In this document: one piece after another, positions 24,636 to 32,449 of the stretch
How positions within the stretch are numbered: position 1 is the first letter of the stretch
How the letters are laid out: the number at the start of each line of letters is the position of its first letter
Assembly (NCBI GenBank): GCA_023441965.1
Contig: JAEZNB010000102.1
Span: forward strand, 1-42,266
Direction of reading: 5' to 3'
Origin: Bacillota bacterium
Lineage (GTDB): Bacteria > Bacillota > Clostridia > Lachnospirales > Lachnospiraceae
DNA: 42,266 nucleotides
The notes under the pieces: model-generated
Told to the model about the DNA's origin: nothing
What the model saw: only the letters and a program-made list of their open reading frames with translations
Database searches by the model: none
Position numbers and translations under genes: made by a program

Positions 24636-25985
24636 ATGAGATTGAATGAAATAACGATAAAGCAGTTGCAGAAGCTGTACCGGGACAGAACCTTATCAGT
24701 TAAGGAAATAGTACAGGAATATATGGAGCGGATCCAAACTCTGGACCGGGGAGAGCAGGGCTTAAACAGTGTGATCGAGCTGAATCCCGAGGCACTAACT
24801 ATCGCAGAAGAGCTGGACCGCAGGGGTGAGACGGAAGATCAGCTCCTATACGGTGTTCCTATCCTGATCAAGGATAATATAGCGACGGCGGATCGCATGC
24901 ACACCTCGGCCGGAGCCCTTGCCCTGGCTGATTCTGTCGCAGGCTATGACGCAGACCTGGTAAAGGCCTTAAGAAGCAAGGGAGCAGTGATTCTCGGCAA
25001 GGCAAATATGACTGAGTTTGCGAATTATATGGCGAAGAATATGCCCGGCGGCTACAGCTCCAGGGGAGGTCCGGTCGTATCCCCCTATCACCGGGAGAAG
25101 GATCCGAGTGGGTCCAGTACCGGCTCGGCAGTGGCAGTAGCGGCGAATCTTTGTACGGCGTCCATCGGAACCGATACCTGTAACTCCATCGTTTCACCGG
25201 GACTGGTGCATGGAATCGTAGGACTGCGGCCCTCTACAGGATGCGTAAGTCAGCAGGGCATCATACCGATCAGCTTCACTCTGGATACGGCAGGCCCCTT
25301 TACACGGACGGTAGAGGATAGTGCCCTGATGTTTGCAGGGCTGACAGACACGCCGGTCATCAGAGACCTGGAGAGCAGTCTGAAGGGTATGACCATAGGG
25401 TATAATGAATGGGTTTCCGGGGACCTGGAGGAGAAGATCGCGGTAAGAACAGAGGAGACCATCAGAGCACTGGAGGGTAAGGGCGCTAAGATCAAGCGGC
25501 TGCAGCTTCCGGAAACGCCAAACCTTGAGAACCTGATGAAATATGAATTCAAGTATGCCCTGAATCAATATCTGAAGACCTTGCCGAAGGAATATCCCAT
25601 CAAGACGCTGAAGGATATAATCGAATATAACAAGCTACATGCAGATGTTGCCTTACAGTATGGCCAATACTATCTGATAGATGCAGAAGAGAATACCTCC
25701 GGAAAGCTGGAGGAGGCGGCATATCGGGAGATCTTACAGGACAGGCAGAACTGTATGAGGAGGATCCGGGATCAGTTAGAGGGGATGGATCTATGCATCA
25801 TGCTAAGCGATAATAATATCCTTCAATATACGGCGCTTCCCATGATTACGATTCCTACCGGTCTTTATGAGGACGGAATGCCCTCAGGAATCGCGATGAC
25901 GGCTTTACAGGACCGGCAATTGTTACAGCTTGCCTACACCATAGAGAAAGCAATAGGGAGAAGAATAGAACCGGGGGGATATTAA
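24636..25985 (+). CDS. Amidase-signature family hydrolase
   Basis: The 449-residue protein has the Ser-cisSer-Lys triad of amidase-signature enzymes: Lys79 in PILIKDNIA, cis-Ser160 in DPSGSSTGS, and nucleophile Ser184 in GTDTCNSIVSP. It hydrolyses a C-N amide bond; the substrate is unknown. The usual GTDTGGSIR reads GTDTCNSIV here, so the oxyanion and pocket residues differ. No gatB or gatC gene is near, so it is not a tRNA amidotransferase subunit. It has no signal peptide. The AGGAGG site is about 10 nt upstream. The next gene begins 1 nt after its stop. Confidence 0.88.
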   Translation: MRLNEITIKQLQKLYRDRTLSVKEIVQEYMERIQTLDRGEQGLNSVIELNPEALTIAEELDRRGETEDQLLYGVPILIKDNIATADRMHTSAGALALADSVAGYDADLVKALRSKGAVILGKANMTEFANYMAKNMPGGYSSRGGPVVSPYHREKDPSGSSTGSAVAVAANLCTASIGTDTCNSIVSPGLVHGIVGLRPSTGCVSQQGIIPISFTLDTAGPFTRTVEDSALMFAGLTDTPVIRDLESSLKGMTIGYNEWVSGDLEEKIAVRTEETIRALEGKGAKIKRLQLPETPNLENLMKYEFKYALNQYLKTLPKEYPIKTLKDIIEYNKLHADVALQYGQYYLIDAEENTSGKLEEAAYREILQDRQNCMRRIRDQLEGMDLCIMLSDNNILQYTALPMITIPTGLYEDGMPSGIAMTALQDRQLLQLAYTIEKAIGRRIEPGGY

Positions 25986-25986
25986 G

Positions 25987-26454
25987 ATGGATCTGATCAG
26001 TAGTATGGAAGGATTAAGGGATAATCTGAAGTGGTTCACAGAGCATATGGATCAGAAGACAGCCAAGTACTTTAACCTGAAGCAGCTGGAGCGTATCATC
26101 CATAGGCTGGAAGAATTCGAGACAGCTTGCGGAGAGTGTCATAGATTTGGGCTGGAGCTTCTGGAGTTGACTGACAGGATGAGGGCATCAGCGCTACCCA
26201 TCGGCAAGCCCCTGTATAAGGAATACCAAAGGAAGCTACAGGAAATCATAACTCACCTGACGAAGGCACATAAGCTGCTCCAGGAGGGGTATTATCTCGG
26301 CTTGTATATGGGAGTTGGAATGTGTATGGGATTAAGTCTTGGAATGCTCTTCGGAGATCATATGACCCTTGGTATGTTAATCGGCATGTGCCTGGGCCTG
26401 GCAATCGGAACAGGGCTGGATGAGAAGGCCGGTAAGAAGGGACAGGTAATATAA
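25987..26454 (+). CDS. Small membrane protein of unknown function
   Basis: The 155-residue protein has an alpha-helical, charged N-terminal part (about 1-100, possibly coiled coil). Two glycine- and methionine-rich transmembrane segments follow (about 103-121 and 126-143: YLGLYMGVGMCMGLSLGML and LGMLIGMCLGLAIGTGL). I do not recognise the family. It starts 1 nt after the amidase stop with a GGGGGG ribosome site inside the amidase gene, so the two are translated together. Confidence 0.7.
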   Translation: MDLISSMEGLRDNLKWFTEHMDQKTAKYFNLKQLERIIHRLEEFETACGECHRFGLELLELTDRMRASALPIGKPLYKEYQRKLQEIITHLTKAHKLLQEGYYLGLYMGVGMCMGLSLGMLFGDHMTLGMLIGMCLGLAIGTGLDEKAGKKGQVI

Positions 26455-26485
26455 CGGACAAACAGGTGTATAAGGAAGAGTTCTC

Positions 26486-26514
26486 TTGTTATAAGAAATA
26501 ATCTATGGTAAAAT
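26486..26514 (+). promoter_or_regulatory. Promoter of the hemerythrin gene
   Basis: TTGTTA, a 17-bp spacer and the extended -10 TGGTAAAAT are present 46 nt before the gene. Confidence 0.6.
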
Positions 26515-26559
26515 ACTAATATTAACCACCACACTTATGAACGAAAGGGAGGAACTGCC

Positions 26560-26952
26560 ATGTATGAGATGAAACCGGAATATTATACAGGGATAGATTT
26601 TATTGATGAAGAGCATGCCAAGCTGTTTTCCATAGCAAATAAAGCTTATGAGGTATTAGTAAATGATTTTATACCGGATAAGTATGATTACATCCTTGAG
26701 GTAATCAATGAGCTGAAGGATTATACGCAATATCATTTTACCCATGAGGAAAGCTATATGGAGAGCATCGGCTATAAGAGACTTCTTTCCCAGAAGGTGG
26801 CTCATGATGATTTTATTGACAAGCTGAACGAATACAATGCAGACAACATTGATGAGAATCAGAAGGAGTCTCTGCTGGAGCTGCTGGATTTCTTAAACAA
26901 CTGGCTCGTGGAGCACATCTTTAAGAAGGACAAGCTGATTGCGGAACCGTAA
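26560..26952 (+). CDS. Bacteriohemerythrin
   Basis: The 130-residue four-helix protein binds a di-iron centre and probably handles oxygen, a useful role in an anaerobe. Ligands are His19 (FIDEEHAKLF), His59 and Glu63 (YHFTHEE), His82 (VAHDDFI), and His119 and Asp124 (WLVEHIFKKD). The usual HxxxH pair in the third helix reads Q78-x-x-x-H82, so one canonical iron ligand is replaced by Gln. The gene is monocistronic with its own promoter and a long hairpin terminator, and GGGAGGAA precedes the ATG. Confidence 0.92.
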   Translation: MYEMKPEYYTGIDFIDEEHAKLFSIANKAYEVLVNDFIPDKYDYILEVINELKDYTQYHFTHEESYMESIGYKRLLSQKVAHDDFIDKLNEYNADNIDENQKESLLELLDFLNNWLVEHIFKKDKLIAEP

Positions 26953-26974
26953 ACTAGGATATAAAAGTTAAATA

Positions 26975-27076
26975 GATACAAGGGCTCCATATATGTTCCT
27001 TCACACAAGTCAGAGGACGAACCTCCATCTTCTGAATGTGTATTATGGGAACATATCGGACCCCTTGTATCTTTTC
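26975..27076. terminator. Long hairpin, probable bidirectional terminator
   Basis: GATACAAGGG (26975-26984) pairs with CCCTTGTATC (27062-27071) and ATATGTTCC with GGAACATAT. Inside are ACACA/TGTGT and GAGG/CCTC pairings. T-rich sequence follows on both sides. It separates the hemerythrin gene from the convergent MerR gene. Confidence 0.75.
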
Positions 27077-27118
27077 TTTATTATGGGACAATCATAGGTT
27101 TATGAAGACTGGCATAGG

Positions 27119-27865
27119 TCAGGTTTCCTCTGCACGAAGCTCAGCAAAGGCTTTATAATAGTCGTAATATTTCCCATCATATGCGGAGAAGAGGTAGCGG
27201 GCTAGGATATTCGAAACCTTATGACCTGCATCTGTCAACTCCTGTACATGGGGTATAAAATCATCTATGGAAGGATTACTGTATTCGACCTTAAGGACAA
27301 AGGACAGATACTCCGCCTTCCTATCCCTCTCCCACAGCTTGGGATGTTCCTCTTGGGTAGGGATGGCAAGACCTGTCTCTATGGTATTCTTTTCCGGGCT
27401 GTATAATAGGATACTCTGGTACTGGTCCTTGATATAAACGGACCAGGCATCGGTATCGTCGATGGAGAACAGATAGATGTCATAATCCGGTTCCTCCTGC
27501 CGATACTGCTGCTGACTTAAACGCTTAAATTCTTCGATGCAATCCATCTTTCTGTTGATATATTCCTTCGCCAAGTACAGCTCCTTCAGCTTCCGGTCTA
27601 AGTCCTGATCAAGAGTAGTCAGGGTATCGGCCAGTTCGTAGGGCGTTAACCCGGGTAGCCTCTTCATATCCTGAAGGGACATTCTAAGGCAGCGGTAATG
27701 GGCAAGGTCAGAAATGGTATAGATGGAGCTCGGGTTGTAGCTCCTATAATTATTCTCATCATTCCGCGGCATATGGATCAGACCTTCACTTTCCCAATAA
27801 CGGAGGGTGGATTTGGGGATGCCAAGTAATTCCGAAATCTCACCGATAGAAAATGAATTCTTCAT
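27119..27865 (-). CDS. MerR-family transcriptional regulator
   Basis: The 248-residue protein has a MerR winged helix at the N terminus (FSIGEISELLGIPKSTLRYW, then ESEGLI and NNYRSYNP). A coiled-coil linker lies at about 85-125 and a C-terminal sensor region of about 120 residues follows. ATG 27865 follows AAGGAGG by 8 nt; a longer frame to 28018 overlaps the GNAT gene and is not needed. It is second in a two-gene operon behind a promoter of exact MerR architecture, so it very likely controls its own operon. The ligand is unknown. The C-terminal region could bind a small molecule, but I do not recognise its family. Confidence 0.88.
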   Translation of the reverse strand: MKNSFSIGEISELLGIPKSTLRYWESEGLIHMPRNDENNYRSYNPSSIYTISDLAHYRCLRMSLQDMKRLPGLTPYELADTLTTLDQDLDRKLKELYLAKEYINRKMDCIEEFKRLSQQQYRQEEPDYDIYLFSIDDTDAWSVYIKDQYQSILLYSPEKNTIETGLAIPTQEEHPKLWERDRKAEYLSFVLKVEYSNPSIDDFIPHVQELTDAGHKVSNILARYLFSAYDGKYYDYYKAFAELRAEET

Positions 27866-27884
27866 GCTGATACCTCCTTGGTGA

Positions 27885-28394
27885 TCATAAAAGCCTTTTG
27901 ATATATTCCTGCTGGGTGATGCAATAATGCCTTGATCCGGCAAGCTCCTTATCCAGAACAAATCCGACACTTTCAAAGGCTTTGACGGATCTATCATTGT
28001 GCTGATGGATGATGGCATTCACACGATGCAGTCGCCATTGGAAGAAGGCTATCTTCAAGCCCTGGCAGATCGAGGCCTTACCTATACCTTGTCCCCATTT
28101 CTCCTGGTCACCGATGACAATTACCATCTCAGCCTCGTTCAGCCTCCGAATCAGCTTCAGGAAGCCGACCGGTCCGTTCTCCTCGGTACGGATCAGAAAG
28201 AAGCTTCCGTTCCGGTTAAAGAGCTGTGTCATAATCATCATATTGACCCTGCTGATGGCATGCTTAATCTCGGAGGCGATATCTGCCGCCTCATTCAGGT
28301 AGCGGGTGACTTCTTGGTTCTCCATCCAGTCCATAATCGCCAGCGCATCGTTACGGGTTACTTCCTGCATCAGACTTACCTGTGTTGCTCTCAT
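27885..28394 (-). CDS. GNAT acetyltransferase (RimJ/RimL type)
   Basis: The 169-residue protein is a GNAT domain with acetyl-CoA loop EKWGQGIGKASICQGL (about 97-112) and the HNDRSVKAFESVGF segment (about 131-144) typical of RimJ/RimL-like members. The substrate is unknown. AAAGGA lies about 11 nt upstream. It is first in the operon, 19 nt ahead of the MerR gene. A link between acetylation and MerR sensing, such as detoxification of a compound, is inference. Confidence 0.85.
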   Translation of the reverse strand: MRATQVSLMQEVTRNDALAIMDWMENQEVTRYLNEAADIASEIKHAISRVNMMIMTQLFNRNGSFFLIRTEENGPVGFLKLIRRLNEAEMVIVIGDQEKWGQGIGKASICQGLKIAFFQWRLHRVNAIIHQHNDRSVKAFESVGFVLDKELAGSRHYCITQQEYIKRLL

Positions 28395-28487
28395 TATATC
28401 ATATCCTTTCCAATATAATAAAAGCCTTTCATAGAATTTATTCTTCCTATGACGGTTCTTTCAAATGCAAATGCAGCATACCAGGTA

Positions 28488-28518
28488 ATTATAAAGGTTC
28501 AAGTAACTTGAATGTCAA
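28488..28518 (-). promoter_or_regulatory. MerR-type promoter with 19-bp spacer and operator dyad
   Basis: On the minus strand, TTGACA (28518-28513) and TATAAT (28493-28488) are both perfect but separated by 19 bp. The spacer holds the 7-1-7 dyad TTCAAGTAACTTGAA (28498-28512). This is the classic layout in which a MerR activator untwists DNA to align the hexamers. It faces the GNAT-MerR operon, about 95 nt before the first start. Confidence 0.88.
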
Positions 28519-28522
28519 TAGA

Positions 28523-28550
28523 TTGGATGAAATTTAAAAAGCCATAAAAT
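28523..28550 (+). promoter_or_regulatory. Possible weak promoter of the J-domain gene
   Basis: TTGGAT and TAAAAT are 16 bp apart. It abuts the MerR promoter back to back, so a bound regulator might also affect it. Confidence 0.3.
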
Positions 28551-28595
28551 GATAGGTGAATGCATTAATGAATATTGCAGACCGGGAGGTTATGG

Positions 28596-29075
28596 ATGAA
28601 GCAGGTGGAAGCGGCGATAAAGCATAAGATCAGGCAACTGAAAAGGCTTGAGCTTCGGGTACGATACGGACAGGGTACCGGGACTGGAAGCAGTGGGAAG
28701 AGCAGAAAACCTACGGGTCAGCTCCCCCTGCTATGGGATGAGTTCTTTGATCTGAACGGAGATGGGAAGAAGAAGGCCAGATATACGATGGATCAGATAC
28801 ACGGTATGGATAAGGAAGCTTATAAGAGTATGGTCAGTGAGTTCCTGTTCCGGGTATATTACCGAAGCTATCAGGAAGGCGGCAGATCGGAGCTGAACCT
28901 CTATGACCCCGATTTACTAAGCCGGTTGGGACTTCCCTTTGATGCAGACAGCGATGCTGTGAAAAGGCGTTTTCGGGAGCTGGCGAAGCAGTATCATCCG
29001 GATGCAGGCGGAGCCGATGAGGAATTCATTCGATTGATGGAAGTATATCAGGAGATAAAGAAGTCAGATGCTTAG
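28596..29075 (+). CDS. Small protein with C-terminal J-domain
   Basis: The 159-residue protein ends in a J-domain (about 108-157) with KRRFRELAKQYHPDAGGA, which carries the HPD motif at 134-136 needed to stimulate DnaK. The N-terminal part is basic (KHKIRQLKRLELRVRY), then glycine/serine-rich, then contains FFDLNGDGKKKARYTMDQIHG, unlike standard DnaJ. There is no Gly/Phe region, zinc domain or client-binding domain. It probably recruits DnaK to a specific task, which is inference. ATG 28596 lies 6 nt after GGGAGG; a TTG 21 nt earlier is less likely. Confidence 0.85.
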   Translation: MKQVEAAIKHKIRQLKRLELRVRYGQGTGTGSSGKSRKPTGQLPLLWDEFFDLNGDGKKKARYTMDQIHGMDKEAYKSMVSEFLFRVYYRSYQEGGRSELNLYDPDLLSRLGLPFDADSDAVKRRFRELAKQYHPDAGGADEEFIRLMEVYQEIKKSDA

Positions 29076-29138
29076 GTGATCGGATGGCCATGGGAGATGC
29101 GGTCTAGGAGAGAGATTTGGGTATTGTATAAAAAATGA

Positions 29139-29166
29139 TTGCAAGTTTTATGAAATAGTATATAAT
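29139..29166 (+). promoter_or_regulatory. Promoter of the formate/nitrite channel gene
   Basis: TTGCAA and TATAAT are 16 bp apart. The leader of about 120 nt contains a small GGGAC/GTCCC hairpin and no recognised riboswitch. Confidence 0.55.
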
Positions 29167-29291
29167 GTTACTTACTGTGCCTAAGGATAGACCGCTGGCA
29201 GATAACGTAAGTTATACACGACGAATACCCAATGACAGGGACTTGTCCCGCATTTACCTGATCTGATGTAAGGTTTGAAAGGAGAATCTAC

Positions 29292-30068
29292 TTGACCGCA
29301 CATACCGGACCCAAAGCACTGACAGAATACATACTATATCAAAGCAAACATAAGGCGAATAAGACCTTTTATATCCTGCTTGCCCAGGGAATCCTGGCGG
29401 GCATGTATATAGCAATAGGAGCCGTCGGTTCTCTTAAGGCTGCCACCGCAGTAGCGGACCCGGGGCTGGGAAGCTTTCTGGGAGCTCTCGTCTTCCCGGT
29501 CGGAATCATAGCAATCCTGCTGATGCAGGCAGAGCTCTTTACCAGTGACTGCATGGTAATGGTTGCCGTCTTTGCAGGACGCACCAAGATTACAAAGATT
29601 ATTCGGATCCTCTTCCTGATCCTTCTGGCTAACTTAATCGGCGCTATCTTTATAGCCTATCTGACCGGAGCCTCCGGAATCTTTGACGCCAAGGCCATGG
29701 AGCTGGTGATCGGGAAGGCTGTCCATAAGGCAGAGCTGCCGATTCCGGAACTGCTTGCCAGCAGTATCTTCTGTAACATCATCGTCTGTACCGGTGTCTG
29801 CCTTGCCTACAGCTGCAAGGAAGAGATCTCTAAGGTGGTGGTTGTATGGCTGGCGATTACCGTCTTTGTTCTTAGCTCAACCGAGCACGTAGTGGCAAAT
29901 ATGTATTACCTCTTTGTCGCTTACTTTAACGGAGCAGAGCTTACCCTGGTCCAGATCTTCAGAAATCTATCGGTAGCAGCCGTTGGTAACTTCATCGGAG
30001 GAGGACTCATCGTATCCGGTGCAAACTATCTTCTGGCCTACCGGGATATAGAGAAACCTCATAAATAA
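29292..30068 (+). CDS. Formate/nitrite transporter family channel
   Basis: The 258-residue protein has six hydrophobic segments and belongs to the FNT family (FocA, NirC, HSC), pentameric channels for small monovalent anions. Family marks are QAELFTSDCM (FocA has SELFTSD), SIFCNIIVCTGVCLA, and STEHVVANMYYL with the central pore His. The substrate (formate, nitrite or hydrosulfide) cannot be fixed; no pflB or nitrite reductase gene is near. The start is TTG 29292 with AAAGGAG 7 nt upstream. It is monocistronic with its own terminator. Confidence 0.9.
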   Translation: MTAHTGPKALTEYILYQSKHKANKTFYILLAQGILAGMYIAIGAVGSLKAATAVADPGLGSFLGALVFPVGIIAILLMQAELFTSDCMVMVAVFAGRTKITKIIRILFLILLANLIGAIFIAYLTGASGIFDAKAMELVIGKAVHKAELPIPELLASSIFCNIIVCTGVCLAYSCKEEISKVVVVWLAITVFVLSSTEHVVANMYYLFVAYFNGAELTLVQIFRNLSVAAVGNFIGGGLIVSGANYLLAYRDIEKPHK

Positions 30069-30079
30069 CAGTAAGACAG

Positions 30080-30111
30080 ATCCCCTGCCATCGTTTTCGG
30101 TGACAGGGGAT
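30080..30111 (+). terminator. Terminator of the FNT channel gene
   Basis: ATCCCCTG pairs with CAGGGGAT, extended inward by CATCG/CGGTG around TTTT. The following T-run is weak (AACTATTCTTT). Confidence 0.65.
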
Positions 30112-30168
30112 AACTATTCTTTAGTTGAATTCCATTCGATTCTGATTCCTCAGATCTGAAAAGTCACA

Positions 30169-30197
30169 TTTACCGGAAAGTTCACGATTTGTATAAT
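30169..30197 (+). promoter_or_regulatory. Putative promoter of the pilus-like locus
   Basis: TTTACC and TATAAT are separated by 17 bp, giving a leader of about 235 nt before the first gene. The AT-rich stretch 30198-30438 holds no clear gene, only the direct repeats listed next and a short GTTGA/TCAAC hairpin at 30290-30309. Confidence 0.5.
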
Positions 30198-30230
30198 TTT
30201 CCTATAAAAAACTTGACCAAATACCCATAA

Positions 30231-30260
30231 TATGTAAATGAATATACATGATATGTAAAG
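30231..30260 (+). repeat. Direct repeats downstream of the pilus-locus promoter
   Basis: TATGTAAATG (30231) and TATGTAAAGA (30252) are 21 bp apart, two helical turns, with TATACAT between them in inverted orientation. This spacing would suit a regulator bound on one DNA face. Confidence 0.35.
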
Positions 30261-30438
30261 AATAGACAAAAAATAGAAGAATCTTTGTTGAGTATTATAT
30301 TTCAACATGTATTTACAAAATATGCCTCATGCTTTATTATATTGTTATCTAAATAATTCCAGAATTATTCATTTCTCAAGTCAGATAAAGTATTTATGCT
30401 TTATTCCATTTCTTAATATCATCTTAAGGAGGTTATCT

Positions 30439-31278
30439 ATGAAAATCGCATTCTGGAGCAATTCTTATGAGCAATCCTTGGTCTCCTACAATCTGGCAGC
30501 AGTCAGTATAGCAAGCGTTATGCGTTTTCCTTATCGTGTTACTGTTCTTGAAAATCATCTTTATAAGGATAATCTGGGGCATGCTTTCCTGGGTGCTGGT
30601 AGGATGCCATTTCTCCGGGAAGTCGGTACGAATTACTACGAGGGAGGAGGAATAGAGGGATTGCTTCGGATTATTTATCGTGGGGAGAGCAATCCGACGG
30701 TCCTTGGGAACTACCAGAAGGAAATCATACCAAACCATCTATTTTATCTACCGCAAAGCGGATATATACACAATGAAGTCTTTGATTATGAGTTCAATCT
30801 TAATCTTAATCCCTTATTCCGGATGTTAAGTGTCTCCGATCTCAGCTATATCGGCACTGCTCCGATGAACCTTAATTCTAAAACCATTCTTGAAGCTGCT
30901 GATCTGATCGTCGTTAATCTCTGTCAAAACCAGAACTTTCTTGAAGATTTTATTCAAAGCTACTCCTCCTTGATCCCCAAAGCTGTTTTCCTGATTGGTA
31001 ATTATTCGAACCGCAACATCTTAAGCCGCAGGAGAATTTCCGAGCTCTGTGAAGTCCCTTTGGAGGATATTACTCCGATTCCATGGAATCAAGACTTTCA
31101 GGAGGCATGCAGCAGAGGAAGGGCAGTGGAGTTCATCACCGGTAATTATAGATGTACCAGTGACAATCCGAATTACAGCTTCATCCAATCCATCAGAAGA
31201 GCTGCCGGAATGATAATAAAACGTGCAGAGCTGTCAGGGAGGCTGATTGGGAGGGAGAATATTCCTTGTGGTATATAA
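30439..31278 (+). CDS. Degenerate MinD/CpaE-like protein, first of the pilus-like locus
   Basis: The 279-residue protein begins MKIAFWSNSYEQSLVSYNLA, the place where MinD/CpaE ATPases have the P-loop, but no Gly-Lys-Thr remains. It is clearly related to the protein at 33522: both start IAFWS, share ADLIVVNLCQNQNFLEDF versus ADLIVINLSQRRHVLEKF, and then V-F-x-G-N/D-Y. It probably does not hydrolyse ATP like MinD. CpaE proteins position Tad pilus machinery, so a localisation or scaffold role is plausible. ATG 30439 follows AAGGAGG by 6 nt; an upstream frame to 30307 lacks support. The next gene overlaps by 13 nt. Confidence 0.75.
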   Translation: MKIAFWSNSYEQSLVSYNLAAVSIASVMRFPYRVTVLENHLYKDNLGHAFLGAGRMPFLREVGTNYYEGGGIEGLLRIIYRGESNPTVLGNYQKEIIPNHLFYLPQSGYIHNEVFDYEFNLNLNPLFRMLSVSDLSYIGTAPMNLNSKTILEAADLIVVNLCQNQNFLEDFIQSYSSLIPKAVFLIGNYSNRNILSRRRISELCEVPLEDITPIPWNQDFQEACSRGRAVEFITGNYRCTSDNPNYSFIQSIRRAAGMIIKRAELSGRLIGRENIPCGI

Positions 31279-31508
31279 CCTTATTTAGACTCCTTCTGAT
31301 GCTTTGTACCGCAGTGCTGCTGTTTACTGTGCTCCTGTATGTGGGTGGAAGGCTGTCAGCAATCAAATTAAAAAGGCGTAAGCGGACTTGTCTGAAGAAT
31401 AAGCAGCTTCTGAAAGGAAATACGCTAAAAATATGTCTGCTTACTTTAGTCGGTATGGTTCTTTTTTCCTTCCTTTTGATCAAGTACTATTCGAGGGGTA
31501 AGCTATGA
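31266..31508 (+). CDS. Small two-helix membrane protein
   Basis: The 80-residue protein has two hydrophobic helices (about 3-28 and 54-73) around a strongly basic loop (IKLKRRKRTCLKNKQ). It starts at TTG 31266 with GGGAGGGAG 8 nt upstream, overlaps the previous gene, and its stop overlaps the next start in ATGA. This coupling marks it as part of the locus. I do not recognise it; a small platform subunit is possible. Confidence 0.65.
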   Translation: MWYITLFRLLLMLCTAVLLFTVLLYVGGRLSAIKLKRRKRTCLKNKQLLKGNTLKICLLTLVGMVLFSFLLIKYYSRGKL

Positions 31509-32443
31509 AACTGAAACGAAAAATAAAACGATCAACCAAGCAATATATCATAGTAGTTCTGCTTTGTATCATCATAATAGGGGGTGCTTCGCTTGCTAGT
31601 ATAGTTCTAATGACAGAGCAACTGAAGCAGGAGTATGAAGCACAGCTGCAAGAAGCAGAGCAAGAGAAAGTAAGGTACCTAAGAAGTGTTTATGTTGCTC
31701 AGACAGGAATCAGTGCCGGGGATGTCATTACAGAGGACAATGTAAAAAGAATGACGGTTTATGCAGCACAGCCTGAGGACACCTACATGGAGGAGGAAGG
31801 CATCGGCAAGACTGCTTTGCTGGATTTAGAAGCCGGAACCCACCTATTAGGAAGCATGCTGACCGAGAACGCGGTTACTGACGAGCTGCGGGAGATAGAA
31901 TATAACAGTATTTTGGTAAATTCCAATATAATGGAAAACGACTATATTGATGTTCGAATCATGTTCCATAACGGCGAGGATTATATCATCTTGTCAAAAA
32001 AGGTTTTACAGGGCTTTTCTTCTGATACCGGAAGCTGCTTTCTTTGGCTGACGGAGGAGGAAATTCTACGAATGGCCAGTGCTGTTGTGGATGCATATCT
32101 CTATAGAGGAGCCAAATTATATACCACTAAATATATTGAACCTAATCTTCAGGAGAAATCCCAGGTCACCTATAAGCCAAGTATCTCAACTCTACTCTTA
32201 ATCGAGGATAATCCCAATATCATTGAAACCGCTGAGAATGCCCTAAGCAGACAGGTGCGGAAGGCTATGGAAAACCGTTTAGCTGCAAGCCTTACTACGA
32301 AAGTAGAGGAAATCGATTGGGCCCTCTCTACCAATGAAATAGAGGAAGTCGAGGAGCTACCGGCCGCTCTTGATCCTGAGATAGTGAAAAGCTATCAGGA
32401 AGAGCAGCAGAAGAGAAATGCAGATATCGATTTAGGACCATAG
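31505..32443 (+). CDS. CpaB/RcpC-like SAF-domain protein
   Basis: The 312-residue protein has a basic N terminus, one transmembrane helix (about 15-37), a charged coiled-coil stretch (about 40-60) and then a SAF domain. SAF features are VYVAQTGISAGDVITEDNV and LDLEAGTHLLGSMLTEN. CpaB/RcpC proteins are extracytoplasmic partners of Tad pilus assembly. The acidic C-terminal tail is EIEEVEELPAALDPE followed by KSYQEEQQK. Translation is coupled to the small membrane protein by the ATGA overlap. It is followed by a 408-nt gap before the locus resumes. Confidence 0.8.
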   Translation: MKLKRKIKRSTKQYIIVVLLCIIIIGGASLASIVLMTEQLKQEYEAQLQEAEQEKVRYLRSVYVAQTGISAGDVITEDNVKRMTVYAAQPEDTYMEEEGIGKTALLDLEAGTHLLGSMLTENAVTDELREIEYNSILVNSNIMENDYIDVRIMFHNGEDYIILSKKVLQGFSSDTGSCFLWLTEEEILRMASAVVDAYLYRGAKLYTTKYIEPNLQEKSQVTYKPSISTLLLIEDNPNIIETAENALSRQVRKAMENRLAASLTTKVEEIDWALSTNEIEEVEELPAALDPEIVKSYQEEQQKRNADIDLGP

Positions 32444-32449
32444 GTCGAT

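Noticed and set aside
27866..28018. 51-residue N-terminal extension of the MerR regulator
   Set aside because: It would overlap the end of the GNAT gene; ATG 27865 has AAGGAGG and yields the standard MerR N terminus.
30198..30438. c-di-GMP riboswitch before the pilus-like locus
   Set aside because: Neither class I nor class II conserved sequences are seen; the stretch is AT-rich with only short repeats.
30307..30438. 44-residue N-terminal extension of the first MinD-like protein
   Set aside because: No ribosome site precedes it, while ATG 30439 has AAGGAGG at good spacing and matches the start of its paralogue.
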